From Parapusillimonas sp013416435 (GTDB taxonomy: Bacteria > Pseudomonadota > Gammaproteobacteria > Burkholderiales > Burkholderiaceae_B), in NCBI RefSeq assembly GCF_052180245.1, contig NZ_CP197474.1, positions 4,464,001 to 4,528,000 on the forward strand: 64,000 nt of DNA. The letters run 5' to 3'. This document shows positions 1 through 13,051 of the stretch, piece after piece; the stretch's first letter is position 1; every line of letters begins with the position of its first letter. The notes beneath the pieces were generated by a model. The model was not told the DNA's origin, did not search any database, and was given only the letters and a program-made list of their open reading frames with translations. The translations under genes were made by a program, and so were the position numbers.

Positions 1-114
1 ACCGATGCCCATGAGCACGATACCAGGATTCCTGTCTCGAAAGCCCAGGCCGATGAAACACGCGATGACACCCAGAATGAAGAGAATCAATAAGGTGGTA
101 TTGCTCAATAACAT
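1..114 (-). CDS. Small membrane protein, 5' part only (runs off left edge)
   Basis: Reading the minus strand from the ATG at 114 gives 38 codons without a stop up to the window edge, starting MLLSNTTLLILFILGV. Residues 7-24 are strongly hydrophobic and form one clear membrane segment, followed by a basic stretch and another hydrophobic run at the edge. A G-rich GGGCGGGG stretch sits just before the ATG and could act as ribosome binding site. The gene lies downstream of the rrn terminator on the same strand. I do not recognise the family. Confidence 0.5.
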   Translation of the reverse strand, partial: MLLSNTTLLILFILGVIACFIGLGFRDRNPGIVLMGIG

Positions 115-246
115 AGCCCCGCCCATGCAGTTTGCTCATTAGGATTGTTTGAATAGAGCTTAGCATGGGGGTAGCGGCGCGGCGTGAGGGCCACCACCGC
201 CGTCTTGATTCTTATCAAGGCGGATCGATTTGTGGTTGTGCTTCAA

Positions 247-276
247 GGGGTCAGACCCCGCATGGGGTCTGACCCC
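247..276. repeat. 30-bp interspersed palindrome, centre GCAT
   Basis: Arms GGGGTCAGACCCC and GGGGTCTGACCCC around GCAT. It lies in the 230-bp stretch between the small membrane gene and the rrn terminator, which otherwise shows no gene. Confidence 0.9.
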
Positions 277-305
277 CAAGGCATATACTCCGGCTTGGCG
301 GGCTT

Positions 306-335
306 GGGGTCAGACCCCGTCCGGGGTCTGACCCC
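306..335. repeat. 30-bp interspersed palindrome, centre GTCC
   Basis: Perfect arms around GTCC, seven bases beyond the end of the rrn terminator. It is the second copy within 60 bp. Confidence 0.9.
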
Positions 336-341
336 TAAAAG

Positions 342-376
342 AAAAACCCCCGAGCGCTGGGCGCTAGGGGGTTTTG
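342..376 (-). terminator. Rho-independent terminator of the rrn operon
   Basis: On the minus strand AAAACCCCCTAGCGC, loop CCA, then GCGCTCGGGGGTTTTT followed by CTTTT. The long GC-rich stem with a U-rich tail begins about 10 bp beyond the 3' end of 5S rRNA, the usual place for an rrn terminator. Confidence 0.85.
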
Positions 377-385
377 GCAATAAGA

Positions 386-499
386 GCCTGACGATGACCT
401 ACTTTCACAGACGTACGTCCACTATCATCGGCGCAAAGGCGTTTCACGGTCCTGTTCGGGATGGGAAGGCGTGGGACCACCTTGCTATGGTCGTCAAGC
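386..499 (-). rRNA. rrf: 5S ribosomal RNA
   Basis: The minus strand carries the conserved 5S segments, including GGTGGTCCCACGCCT and CCGAACAGGACCGTG. Its ends, GCTTGACGACCATAG and CTATCGTCAGGCT-like termini, can pair as helix I. Length is about 114 nt, normal for this group; ends are estimated to within a few bases. Confidence 0.9.
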
Positions 500-734
500 G
501 TAACTGGGTGCCGGGGATCCGTTCTTAGAGGCGGATCCTTGGCCAATCTGGTAGAAGCTCTGTCTTGCCTGGGCAAGACAGCAACAAGTAATTGGGGTGT
601 GTTCTTTTGGTTCGCGGGTTGCGATGGGTACCGAGCTTCTTAGCTCAGCCTGTGCGCTGCCCTGTTTTTTTGAGGCAGCGACTTTCACTTTGTTTGAACG
701 GCACTTGAACACCCACAACCTGCAAGGTTATAGG

Positions 735-3618
<2,884 letters not shown>

Positions 3619-3830
3619 CTATAACGTTGCAGGTTAAAAACCTAACAAGTTATAAAAACTTTGAGTTATGCGTGTTTGTGCCGTTCATCATTTTCAAAGG
3701 CCATGTCTTTAAACATGTATTTTTGAGAACTATTTGAACAAAATTGTTTAATGCAATCACAACCCGTACTTACGAACTCACCGTCACTTAAGACGATGCG
3801 CCGCAATTACTTCGTTGTGCTTCTTCCAGA

Positions 3831-3842
3831 TTGTTAAAGAAC
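3831..3842 (-). promoter_or_regulatory. boxA antitermination element before 23S
   Basis: The minus strand reads GTTCTTTAACAA, matching the NusB/NusE-binding boxA consensus TGCTCTTTAACAA at nearly every position. It lies in the 344-bp spacer between tRNA-Ala and 23S, which otherwise holds only processing and spacer sequence. Confidence 0.8.
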
Positions 3843-3962
3843 GAGTAAAACCATTTATAAGCCTAGCTACTGCCTAAGACTTAACGAGCAACCCAGGCAT
3901 CGCTGCCCAGACTCTTCGTTAACCCCTAATCAACCAGCCGATGAACCAACCCGCGGCGCGCT

Positions 3963-4038
3963 TGGTGGAGGATGACGGGATCGAACCGACGACCCCCTGC
4001 TTGCAAAGCAGGTGCTCTCCCAGCTGAGCTAATCCCCC
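3963..4038 (-). tRNA. tRNA-Ala (anticodon TGC)
   Basis: Minus strand starts GGGGGATTAGCTCAGC, has anticodon loop CTTTGCAAG (TGC), T arm GGTTCGATCC, and ends in an encoded CCA. The 76-nt cloverleaf is complete. It sits in the 16S-23S spacer after tRNA-Ile. Confidence 0.97.
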
Positions 4039-4058
4039 TTCGCACCGATCAATCCTGC

Positions 4059-4135
4059 TGGTGGGTCAAGTTGGAATCGAACCAACGACCCCCGCCTTAT
4101 CAAGACGGTGCTCTAACCGACTGAGCTACTGACCC
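4059..4135 (-). tRNA. tRNA-Ile (anticodon GAT)
   Basis: Minus strand starts GGGTCAGTAGCTCAG, has anticodon loop CTTGATAAG (GAT), T arm GGTTCGATTCC, and ends in CCA. The 77-nt cloverleaf is complete and lies in the 16S-23S spacer. Confidence 0.97.
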
Positions 4136-4234
4136 AGCTTTCTGTTGCCAACCCATCTCGGGCCTTACTCTTTCTACCATCAACAGCCAATAAGTGTGGA
4201 CGCTTTCGCTTTGGCATCCGAGCATTTTGCTCTG

Positions 4235-5766
<1,532 letters not shown>

Positions 5767-5977
5767 ATTCCTGTAATCGTAAATTCCTCAAGCATCTAAA
5801 ATAGACGCTCGGGACATACGTCGCTTCACTCAAACGAAAAAGACAAGTGTTCTAATTTCTTAAAACCTTACTTCTTCATTCTATGTGAGCACTTGATAAT
5901 AACGTTGGCAAAAGTCCTTCGTGAAAAGAACCTCGCTCGCGCCGCATTCCAAGCGCCCACACTTATCGGCTGTTTGA

Positions 5978-5990
5978 TTGTTAAAGAACA
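5978..5990 (-). promoter_or_regulatory. boxA antitermination element in rrn leader
   Basis: Minus strand TGTTCTTTAACAA, one change from the boxA consensus, about 210 bp before 16S. Together with the copy at 3831 it marks the leader and internal spacer of an antiterminated rrn transcript. Confidence 0.85.
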
Positions 5991-6109
5991 AGGGTGATGA
6001 CCCGGCGCCTAGCTCTTTTGCCCAGCGCCTGCCCATCGGCAATTCTGCTCACCGCTTCCAACTCCGGCTGCACCTGCGTGCCGCGCTGTGTTTGAAGCAG
6101 AGAAACGAG

Positions 6110-6138
6110 ATTATGAAGCAGTTTTTTGTCGGTGTCAA
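6110..6138 (-). promoter_or_regulatory. rrn promoter P2 (TTGACA-17-CATAAT)
   Basis: On the minus strand the -35 hexamer TTGACA (6133-6138) and the -10 hexamer CATAAT (6110-6115) are exactly 17 bp apart, a near-perfect sigma-70 promoter. Transcription would start near 6103, giving a leader of about 340 nt that contains boxA. Confidence 0.8.
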
Positions 6139-6285
6139 ATCGGGGCTGACTTTATTTCCTTCAACCCCCTTGCGCTGCAACCCATCCGCAACACAAGGCA
6201 CCGGCCTTGCCGCCGCACGACCTCGCGGTCTTGCTGCCCACTGCCGACTAGGGAAAACCCTAGATGTCCGTCAGCGAGGAAACGA

Positions 6286-6315
6286 ACTATAGCATCAATT
6301 CTTCACGCCGTGCAA
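6286..6315 (-). promoter_or_regulatory. Candidate upstream rrn promoter P1 (TTGCAC-18-TATAGT)
   Basis: Minus strand TTGCAC (6310-6315) and TATAGT (6286-6291) are separated by 18 bp, about 175 bp upstream of P2, matching the tandem P1/P2 arrangement of many rrn operons. The match is weaker than P2. The surrounding 5991-6376 contains no gene. Confidence 0.5.
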
Positions 6316-6376
6316 GTCAAGTTGTCATCAAAAGCGGGTAAGCATTCAATGAATCGGGTAAACCCTTGATTGATAA

Positions 6377-6406
6377 GGGGTCAGACCCCCTGCGGGGTCT
6401 GACCCC
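6377..6406. repeat. 30-bp interspersed palindrome, centre CTGC
   Basis: Perfect 13-bp arms around CTGC, upstream of the rrn promoters and of the divergent HD-GYP gene. Confidence 0.9.
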
Positions 6407-6434
6407 GGGATGAACCCCGGAGCGGTACTTGGTT

Positions 6435-6463
6435 GGGGTCAGACCCTGTTCGGGTCTGACCCC
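6435..6463. repeat. Interspersed palindrome, slightly degenerate
   Basis: GGGGTCAGACCC / GGGTCTGACCCC around TGTTC, one base shorter than the main form. It lies 29 bp after the previous copy. Confidence 0.85.
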
Positions 6464-6533
6464 TCATGATGACTTCATTTACATGTATAGTCGACGTGCA
6501 CGCAAAGTAACAGCCACTTACTTATGGGCCATC

Positions 6534-9410
6534 ATGAATAACCCAACACGCGGCATTTCAATCCAGGCCTTCATGGCGTTGGCGATCACTTGCAGTCTTC
6601 TATTGCTGGGCGGCGTCCTAGCCTGGAAGAACTACCTTGGCGTTGAACGGCTCATGGTTTCCGCCGCAGGCGAATCCGCCCAGCAACTGGCCCGCACGCT
6701 GAATGAAAGGGCGCGCCGTCTGGTCGATCCTCCCCAAAATGTCGTTCGCCTGCTGGCCATCGATCCAATAACGCACGCTACCGACCTTACCGCTCGTCTC
6801 GACCGGCTGCCCGCGCTTGCTGAAAGCCTGAATGCCAATGAAATGCTGAGCGCTATATATGTAGGCTATTCGAATGGCGAGTTCATCCTGCTAAGGGAGT
6901 TGTTCAGCACCGAGTTGCAGCAGCGGTTTTCAGCGCCCCGAGGCACACATTTTCTCGTGCAGACCATGAGCCTCTATCGTCCCGGCGAGCTCAAAGGGGA
7001 ATGGCGCTTCTACGACTCGCAACTGAATCTTCTGGCCACCCAAGCGCCGCCCGACTATCACTTTGATCCTCGAACCCGGCCATGGTTTTTGCAGGCCGCC
7101 GCAAGAAGGGACACCGCGCTTATACACCCCTACGTCTTTTATACGACCAGGGAAGCGGGCATCACGCTGGCTCAACGCAGCCCCGACGGCGAGACAGTGG
7201 TCGGCATGGACGTCGCGCTTGCCGACTTGAATAATGAAATCGGCGATCTGCGCCTGACACCCAACTCAAAACTGGTGGTCCTCGACGGCGAGGGCACCGT
7301 CATTGTCAACGCCAACTCACCGACGAACGTCGTGGCAGACGATAGCGGGGACTTGCACATGCCCCACGTCAGCAAGCTTGGCATTCCCAGCCTGGCGAGC
7401 CTGTTCAAGCGTCCGCCAGACGGTCTCGCTCCACGCCTGTACTCGGTGGATGGCGAAAAATGGTATGGAATGCGTGCCCCGCTCGTTCACTTTCCAGACG
7501 TCGGCGCGCAATTGTTCATCGCCGTCCCGGCCGCAGAACTGCTGCTTGGCGCGCGTCGCGCTCTGCTCGACGAAATAATATGGATAAGCGCACTGGTCCT
7601 TATATTGCTTACGATCGCGATCGCCCTGGGCCACCGGATAGGCGCCCCCTTGCGCAAACTCGCGGATCAGGTCCGCGCTCAATCCAAGTTCGACTTCAGC
7701 AAACCAGTCGGGGCGCCGTCGCACATTATTGAAATACGTGAACTGAGCCGCGTGATGGGCAGTATGTCCAAGACCATAGACAACTTTCAGGCCATCACCC
7801 TGGCCTTGAACCACGAAACGCATCTCGACCACATGCTGGACGAGGTACTCGTCCGCTTGGTAGAGGCTTTCGGCGCAGACAACGGCGCCGTGTATCTATT
7901 TGACCGAGGCTCGAAAATACTGCTGAAGGCGGCCCCCTCCGGGCGTCATGACTACCCTCTCAGCCTGGACCTGTCTACAGCATCTTTCGACGACCTGGAG
8001 TCCTCTGTCACCCAGCAGCTCGGCCAGGAAGACGCGCAGTATCTGTCCTGCACCCTCCACGACCGTAATGGCGGGGCGCTCGGCGTATTGGTGCTTCAGC
8101 TTGCCGCCGAACAGGCCGCGGACATCGACGGGCAACAATCCTTTCGGCGTTTCGTTCAAGGACTATCCGGAGCCGCTTCCGTCGCCATCGAAACACGCCA
8201 ATTGATAGAAGCCCAGCAACAGCTGATCGATGCCATCATCATGGTCCTGGCCAACGCTATCGACGCCAAGAGTCCCTATACGGGCAGGCACTGCGAACGG
8301 GTGCCCGAGCTGGCCCAGATGTTGATGGACGAAGCCGTAGCCGCCGTCAGCGGGCCCTACGCGGACTTTAAAATGAGCGATGCCGAGCGCTACGAGTTCC
8401 GGATCGCGTCCTGGCTTCACGACTGCGGGAAGATCACCAGCCCCGAATCGGTGATGGACAAAGCCACCAAGCTCGAAACTCAGTACAACCGCATCCATGA
8501 GATCCGCACGCGTTTCGACATCTTATGGCGAGATGCCGAGATAGCCTACTGGCAAGGTATCGCACGCGGCGAGAACCGCAGCGCCCTGGAAGCTGAACTC
8601 CACCGTCGTCACGCCAGCCTTCGGGCGGATTTTGCTTTTGTCGCCGCGGCCAATATCGGCGGCGAGTATATGGACGACGAGGATATCGAACGCTTGAAGC
8701 TCATCGGTGAAACCCGCTGGTTGCGCCATTTCGACATGCGTCTCGGCCTGGCTCCTTATGAGCTCGCCAGGCTGGACCCGGCATGCAGCCACGTCTTGCC
8801 GACCGAAGAACGGCTGCTTGCCGACAAGACCGAGCATATCGTGGACTGGGGCAAGCACAGGCCTCCCGTGGCAAAGGACGATCCCCGCAATGAATGGGGA
8901 TTCGATATGCAGATTCCCACGCATATGAACAACTATGGCGAGCTGTATAACTTGTCCATCCGCCGGGGCACGCTGACGCCCGAGGAGCGGTTCAAGATCA
9001 ACGAGCATATCGTCCAGACCATCATCATGCTTGATAGCCTGCCCTTCCCCGAGCACCTGAAGCGCGTCCCCGAGATCGCGGGCGCGCATCACGAGAAGCT
9101 GGACGGAACGGGCTATCCGCGCCGACTCGGAGAAAGCGATATGGGCATCGCCGAACGCATCATGACCATCGCCGACATATTCGAAGCGCTGACTGCGGCG
9201 GATCGGCCCTACAAGCCCGCAAAGACGCTGTCCGAGTCGCTGAACATACTTGCCGGCATGGCCGGCAGCCAGCATATCGACGCCCAATTGTTCCGGCTCT
9301 TCCTTACCAGCGGCGTCTATATGTCATACAGCAAGAAGTTTTTGAATCCCGATCAAATCGACGAAGTCGACATCAAACAGTATCTGCATCAGATTGATAC
9401 AGTCGCATAG
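6534..9410 (+). CDS. Membrane sensor with HD-GYP phosphohydrolase domain
   Basis: Predicted 958-residue inner-membrane protein. Residues about 12-31 form a first membrane helix, followed by about 310 periplasmic residues resembling a dCache sensor. A second helix lies near 347-367, then a HAMP-like linker, a GAF-like region (about 430-560) and a C-terminal HD-GYP domain. The HD motif LHDCGK is near residue 627 and HHEKLDGTGYP near 850, so the metal-binding HD and GYP signatures are both present. HD-GYP proteins hydrolyse cyclic di-GMP, which is the inferred activity. The two motifs are about 225 residues apart, clearly more than in a minimal HD-GYP domain, implying an insertion. The ATG at 6534 is chosen because upstream codons run into the repeats; the ATG at 6483 is an alternative, and neither has a strong ribosome binding site. 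Confidence 0.85.
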   Translation: MNNPTRGISIQAFMALAITCSLLLLGGVLAWKNYLGVERLMVSAAGESAQQLARTLNERARRLVDPPQNVVRLLAIDPITHATDLTARLDRLPALAESLNANEMLSAIYVGYSNGEFILLRELFSTELQQRFSAPRGTHFLVQTMSLYRPGELKGEWRFYDSQLNLLATQAPPDYHFDPRTRPWFLQAAARRDTALIHPYVFYTTREAGITLAQRSPDGETVVGMDVALADLNNEIGDLRLTPNSKLVVLDGEGTVIVNANSPTNVVADDSGDLHMPHVSKLGIPSLASLFKRPPDGLAPRLYSVDGEKWYGMRAPLVHFPDVGAQLFIAVPAAELLLGARRALLDEIIWISALVLILLTIAIALGHRIGAPLRKLADQVRAQSKFDFSKPVGAPSHIIEIRELSRVMGSMSKTIDNFQAITLALNHETHLDHMLDEVLVRLVEAFGADNGAVYLFDRGSKILLKAAPSGRHDYPLSLDLSTASFDDLESSVTQQLGQEDAQYLSCTLHDRNGGALGVLVLQLAAEQAADIDGQQSFRRFVQGLSGAASVAIETRQLIEAQQQLIDAIIMVLANAIDAKSPYTGRHCERVPELAQMLMDEAVAAVSGPYADFKMSDAERYEFRIASWLHDCGKITSPESVMDKATKLETQYNRIHEIRTRFDILWRDAEIAYWQGIARGENRSALEAELHRRHASLRADFAFVAAANIGGEYMDDEDIERLKLIGETRWLRHFDMRLGLAPYELARLDPACSHVLPTEERLLADKTEHIVDWGKHRPPVAKDDPRNEWGFDMQIPTHMNNYGELYNLSIRRGTLTPEERFKINEHIVQTIIMLDSLPFPEHLKRVPEIAGAHHEKLDGTGYPRRLGESDMGIAERIMTIADIFEALTAADRPYKPAKTLSESLNILAGMAGSQHIDAQLFRLFLTSGVYMSYSKKFLNPDQIDEVDIKQYLHQIDTVA

Positions 9411-9435
9411 ACCGGGCATTACTCACGGGAAGCGC

Positions 9436-10863
9436 TCAGCGCCTTAGCACTTTCCCTGGTCGGGCGCCGCCGGGTTCCTTGCCGTTCCATACCCGCTGCC
9501 CGTTCACCCAGACACCATTGATGCCGCGGCTTAGCTGTATCGGCTCTTCGAATGTCGCCATATCCGTCACCGTGTCGGGGTCCAGCAGAACCATGTCGGC
9601 ATAATGACCTTCCAGCAGGAAGCCACGGTCGGACAGGCCATATTGCCTTGCGGCCAGGCCCGTCATGCGATGAATCGCTTGCTCGAGCGACAGAAGCCGG
9701 TGTTCCCGAACCATGGTTCTTAATACGTTGGTGAAGGTTCCCCATTGCCGGGGATGTGGATGCGGATCGAACGGGAGGCCGTCCGATCCGACCATGGTGA
9801 GCGGATGCTGAAAGATGCGGCGCACGTCTTTCGGATCCATCAGGAAATAGATGGCTCCCGCAGGGGACAGCTTGTGGAAAGCTGCCTCGTCGTCCAGGCC
9901 CCATTCCGTCTTCAGGTCCTGGAAATCGCGGCCGGCCGCCTCAGGGCAGGCTGTCGACCAGGTAATCAGAGTACGGCTGGCAATGCGGACTCGATCCAGC
10001 CTCAGCATGGTGGACGTGGCGGGATAAGGATGGCAGTCCAGGCATACAGGCTGGCACGCCGCGGCCTTGCTGATCATGTCCAGCGTTTCACGGGAGCGGC
10101 CGTGGTTTCTTTCGCCCGCCAGCTTGTGGTGAGAGAACACCACCGTGGCGTTGATGGCCCGTCCTATTGCCAGCGCCTCGTCGATGGCCGGGACGATATC
10201 GTCGGCTTCATCGCGCAGATGCGTTGCGTAGATGCCCCCGCGCTCGCGCAAAAGGCCACACACATCAATGATTTCCTCTGTCGTGGCCGCCGCGGCGGGC
10301 GGGTAGAAGGTGCCCGTGGACACACCGAAAGCCCCGGCCTCCAGCGCCTCGGACAACAGGCCGCGCATCGCGGATTTTTCGGTGTCGTTGGCTTCGCGGC
10401 CGGTATCGTCCATGACCGCCACGCGCAAGGTGGTGTGCCCCACCAGCGGCACGACGTTGACCGCCGCCGGCGAATCGCGCAAGGCGTCCAGCCACTGCTT
10501 GAACGTAGCGAAGCGGAACAGCTCGGCAGGTCCAAGCAGGTCAAGCGGCTGGGGTATGCCAGACCGGACCAGCGGCGCCAGGCTGACCCCGCAGTTGCCC
10601 GTCACCACGGTCGTGATGCCCTGCGATACCTTGGGCGTCATGTCGGGATGCGCGAGCAGATAGCCGTCGTCGTGCGTATGAGAGTCAATGAAGCCCGGTA
10701 CCAGGGCCAACCCCCGGCCGTCGATCACCGGCACGCCTGCCGTGGCGTCGATATCGCCGATGCGGGCGATGCGCTCGCCCGCAACGGCCACATCGGCCTG
10801 GTAGGGCGCCTCGCCGCTACCGTCGATGACCCGGGCTCCTTTTATAACGAAATCCATTTGCAT
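9436..10863 (-). CDS. N-acyl-D-amino-acid deacylase (D-aminoacylase family amidohydrolase)
   Basis: Cytoplasmic metal-dependent amidohydrolase of 475 residues, the normal family length. The metal motif SHTHDDG places His62 and His64, and TGNCGVS carries Cys91, the extra zinc ligand typical of D-aminoacylases. A downstream FSHHKL supplies further histidines. The family hydrolyses N-acyl-D-amino acids to the free D-amino acid. It is probably co-transcribed with the Bug receptor gene 38 bp upstream and sits near an N-carbamoyl-D-amino acid hydrolase, so a role in N-substituted D-amino acid use is a reasonable inference. The exact substrate cannot be read from sequence. Confidence 0.85.
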   Translation of the reverse strand: MQMDFVIKGARVIDGSGEAPYQADVAVAGERIARIGDIDATAGVPVIDGRGLALVPGFIDSHTHDDGYLLAHPDMTPKVSQGITTVVTGNCGVSLAPLVRSGIPQPLDLLGPAELFRFATFKQWLDALRDSPAAVNVVPLVGHTTLRVAVMDDTGREANDTEKSAMRGLLSEALEAGAFGVSTGTFYPPAAAATTEEIIDVCGLLRERGGIYATHLRDEADDIVPAIDEALAIGRAINATVVFSHHKLAGERNHGRSRETLDMISKAAACQPVCLDCHPYPATSTMLRLDRVRIASRTLITWSTACPEAAGRDFQDLKTEWGLDDEAAFHKLSPAGAIYFLMDPKDVRRIFQHPLTMVGSDGLPFDPHPHPRQWGTFTNVLRTMVREHRLLSLEQAIHRMTGLAARQYGLSDRGFLLEGHYADMVLLDPDTVTDMATFEEPIQLSRGINGVWVNGQRVWNGKEPGGARPGKVLRR

Positions 10864-10901
10864 GCTCTTTTAGCGTTAACAGGCCCGGGCAGGCTGGGCG
10901 A

Positions 10902-11885
10902 TCAATCCAGCTTCTTGATGCCCGCCGTTTCGATGATGTCCTTCCACTTGACGGTTTCGCGGTCTATCAAGCCCTTGAAGTCGGCGGCCGAACCGCCGCC
11001 CGGCTCGGCGCCCAGCGTGGCCAGACCTTCGATGACCGCCGGCGCCTTCAAGGCCTGCTGTATCGCCAGGTTCAATTTGTTGACCACCTCGGCAGGCGTT
11101 CCCTTGGGCGCGACCACGCCTCCCCACGAAATGGTCTCATAGCCCTTCACCCCCGCCTCGTCCACGGTGGGCACGTCGGGCAACAACGGCAAACGCTTGG
11201 TGCTGCTCACCCCCAATGCGCGGGCCTTGCCGCTCTTGACCAGGGGAATGGCTTCCGAGGAGTTTGAAAACATGTAGTCCAACCGGCCGCCCAGCAAGTC
11301 CTGCAGCGCGGCCGGCCCGCTGTTGTAGGGAATGAACGCGACGTCGATGCCGCCCAGGCTTTTGAAGAGTTCCCCGCCCATATGGCCGGTGGTTCCTATG
11401 CCCGATGCGCCGTAAGACATCTTGCCGGGCGCCTTCTTGGCGCGTTCGAGCAGGTCGGCGACGCTTTTGATGGGGGAGTCGGCCGGCACGATGAGCACAT
11501 TGTAGATACTGAAGAAATGGATGACGGGTTCCAGATCGGCGTCCACGTCATAAGACAGCTTGTTGAACAGAGCCCGGTTCACCGCCAGCGTATTGATGTT
11601 GCCGTAGCCGATGGTATAGCCGTCGGGCTGCGCCCGCTTGATCTGGACGATGCCGATGCTGCCGGCCGCGCCCGGCTTGTTCTCGACCACGAACGAAGCA
11701 CCGAGATCCTTGGATATCTGGTTCATCACGGTGCGCGACAGTACATCGGGCGAACCGCCGGCGGCCGATGGCACCACAAACGTAACCGGCCTGCTTGGCC
11801 ATTCCTGGGCGACGCTGGCTGCGCCCAACAACATGCCGGACCCTATGAGCAATGCGCCAACTGCGCGACGAGCGATACGCTGCAT
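10902..11885 (-). CDS. Bug-family tripartite tricarboxylate receptor (periplasmic)
   Basis: A 327-residue secreted solute-binding protein. The ATG at 11885 follows GAGGAGACAAGTC, a strong ribosome binding site, and begins a signal peptide ending near SVAQEWP. The mature start is typical of Bug proteins: PVTFVVPSAAGGSPD, then VENKPGAAGSIG and a PDGYTIGYGN segment. It should bind a carboxylate or amino-acid-like ligand for a TTT transporter. First gene of an operon with the D-aminoacylase gene; the TctA permease at 14107-15612 is the nearest candidate partner. Confidence 0.9.
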   Translation of the reverse strand: MQRIARRAVGALLIGSGMLLGAASVAQEWPSRPVTFVVPSAAGGSPDVLSRTVMNQISKDLGASFVVENKPGAAGSIGIVQIKRAQPDGYTIGYGNINTLAVNRALFNKLSYDVDADLEPVIHFFSIYNVLIVPADSPIKSVADLLERAKKAPGKMSYGASGIGTTGHMGGELFKSLGGIDVAFIPYNSGPAALQDLLGGRLDYMFSNSSEAIPLVKSGKARALGVSSTKRLPLLPDVPTVDEAGVKGYETISWGGVVAPKGTPAEVVNKLNLAIQQALKAPAVIEGLATLGAEPGGGSAADFKGLIDRETVKWKDIIETAGIKKLD

Positions 11886-11929
11886 GACTTGTCTCCTCTT
11901 ATATATGTTCGAGAGACCGAGCGTATCAC

Positions 11930-11939
11930 CGGCATGCCG
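11930..11939. promoter_or_regulatory. Possible LysR operator in divergent intergenic region
   Basis: CGGCATGCCG is a perfect 10-bp palindrome in the 120 bp between the Bug/D-aminoacylase operon and the divergent lysR-type gene, where an LTTR site would be expected. The motif is short and could be chance. Confidence 0.3.
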
Positions 11940-12005
11940 CGATGCCCTCATCGAAAAACATCACGACGATATAATCCAGCGTTATCGACAATGCGGGGCG
12001 GCGCG

Positions 12006-12953
12006 ATGGAAGACGATGATTTTTCCGACGAAAACCTGACGCATCCGACCGGGGCTCGGCCGCCTCTCAGCCTGCGGCAGATAGAGGTCTTCCGCAACAT
12101 CATGATGGCAGGGTCGATCAGCGGCGCCGGCCGCATCCTCCATGTCTCGCAGCCCGCCATCAGCCGCGTGCTGGCCCTGACGGAAAGCCGGCTGGGCTAC
12201 CGCCTCTTCGAGCGCAGCCGCGGGCGGCTGCTTCCCACACCCGAGGCGCGCCGACTGTATGCGGAAGTGGAAGAAGTCTATAACGGTATCCAGCGCGTCA
12301 ATCACCTTGCGGCCTCCCTGGGCGAAGCCGGGTCGGGAATCCTGAAGATCATCTCTAGCGCGAGCTTCGGCCAGAATCTCATTCCGCGGGCGCTCGCGGG
12401 CTTCCAGGCCCGAAATGCCCACGCTCAAGTGGACTACCGCAGCGTCACCTTCGATGAACAGGTCGGCTATTTCCTCAGCGGGGAAGCCGATGTCGGCGTC
12501 TCCATGGCTCCGCCCGACCACCCGCACCTGAAATCGACACTGCTCGGCCACATGGAAATCGTATGCATTCTGCCGGAAGGCCACCCGCTGGGCGAAAAGA
12601 CGGTAATCCGGCCGGACGACTTTCTTCGCGGCGCCTGGATAGGCTATCCGCCCGGTGCGCCACTCAGCCGGGCATTGCTGGCTTTCTTCGGAGATGCCGG
12701 CCCTCCCTGTCCGGCCGCGATCGAAGTGCATTCTCCCGTCACGGCGCATGCCTTCGCACAGCATGGGCTGGGGCCGGCTCTGGTCGACGCCAGCTGCTTG
12801 CCCAAGGGACCCAGCTCCCTGATGATCCGCCCCATCGAGCCGCGCGCCGCCATCGAGATCTGGGCGACCCGTCCCGATCTCACGCCGCTGTCATTGCTGG
12901 GGCGCCGCTTCCTGTCCGCAGTGAAAAGCCTGCTGGATCCGGCGCAGCCATAG
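12006..12953 (+). CDS. LysR-family transcriptional regulator
   Basis: 315 residues, normal LTTR length. The winged HTH lies near residues 20-80, with SGAGRILHVSQPAISRVL as recognition region, followed by a periplasmic-binding-like effector domain. It is transcribed divergently from the Bug/D-aminoacylase operon and so probably controls it, and reads toward the N-carbamoyl-D-amino acid hydrolase gene 98 bp downstream. The ATG at 11991 in the same frame is an alternative start; neither has a clear ribosome binding site. Confidence 0.85.
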   Translation: MEDDDFSDENLTHPTGARPPLSLRQIEVFRNIMMAGSISGAGRILHVSQPAISRVLALTESRLGYRLFERSRGRLLPTPEARRLYAEVEEVYNGIQRVNHLAASLGEAGSGILKIISSASFGQNLIPRALAGFQARNAHAQVDYRSVTFDEQVGYFLSGEADVGVSMAPPDHPHLKSTLLGHMEIVCILPEGHPLGEKTVIRPDDFLRGAWIGYPPGAPLSRALLAFFGDAGPPCPAAIEVHSPVTAHAFAQHGLGPALVDASCLPKGPSSLMIRPIEPRAAIEIWATRPDLTPLSLLGRRFLSAVKSLLDPAQP

Positions 12954-13051
12954 CAAATCGTCGCTTGCCCATAACCTTCGTCTATCGGCATCGACATGCT
13001 TTGCACACGGCGGCATGATGTCGCTTTCTGAAGCCGAAGGAGGAAGGCGAA

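Noticed and set aside
247..335. Repeat pair near the rrn terminator as a CRISPR array
   Set aside because: Repeats are palindromic, dispersed singly over 62 kb with irregular spacing and no cas genes.
9745..11142. 465-codon plus-strand frame antisense to the D-aminoacylase gene
   Set aside because: Arginine- and histidine-rich, no recognisable domain, a mirror of codon bias in the real gene.
11382..12005. 523-codon frame extending the LysR gene upstream
   Set aside because: The extension is antisense to the Bug receptor gene; normal LTTR length is obtained from the ATG at 12006.
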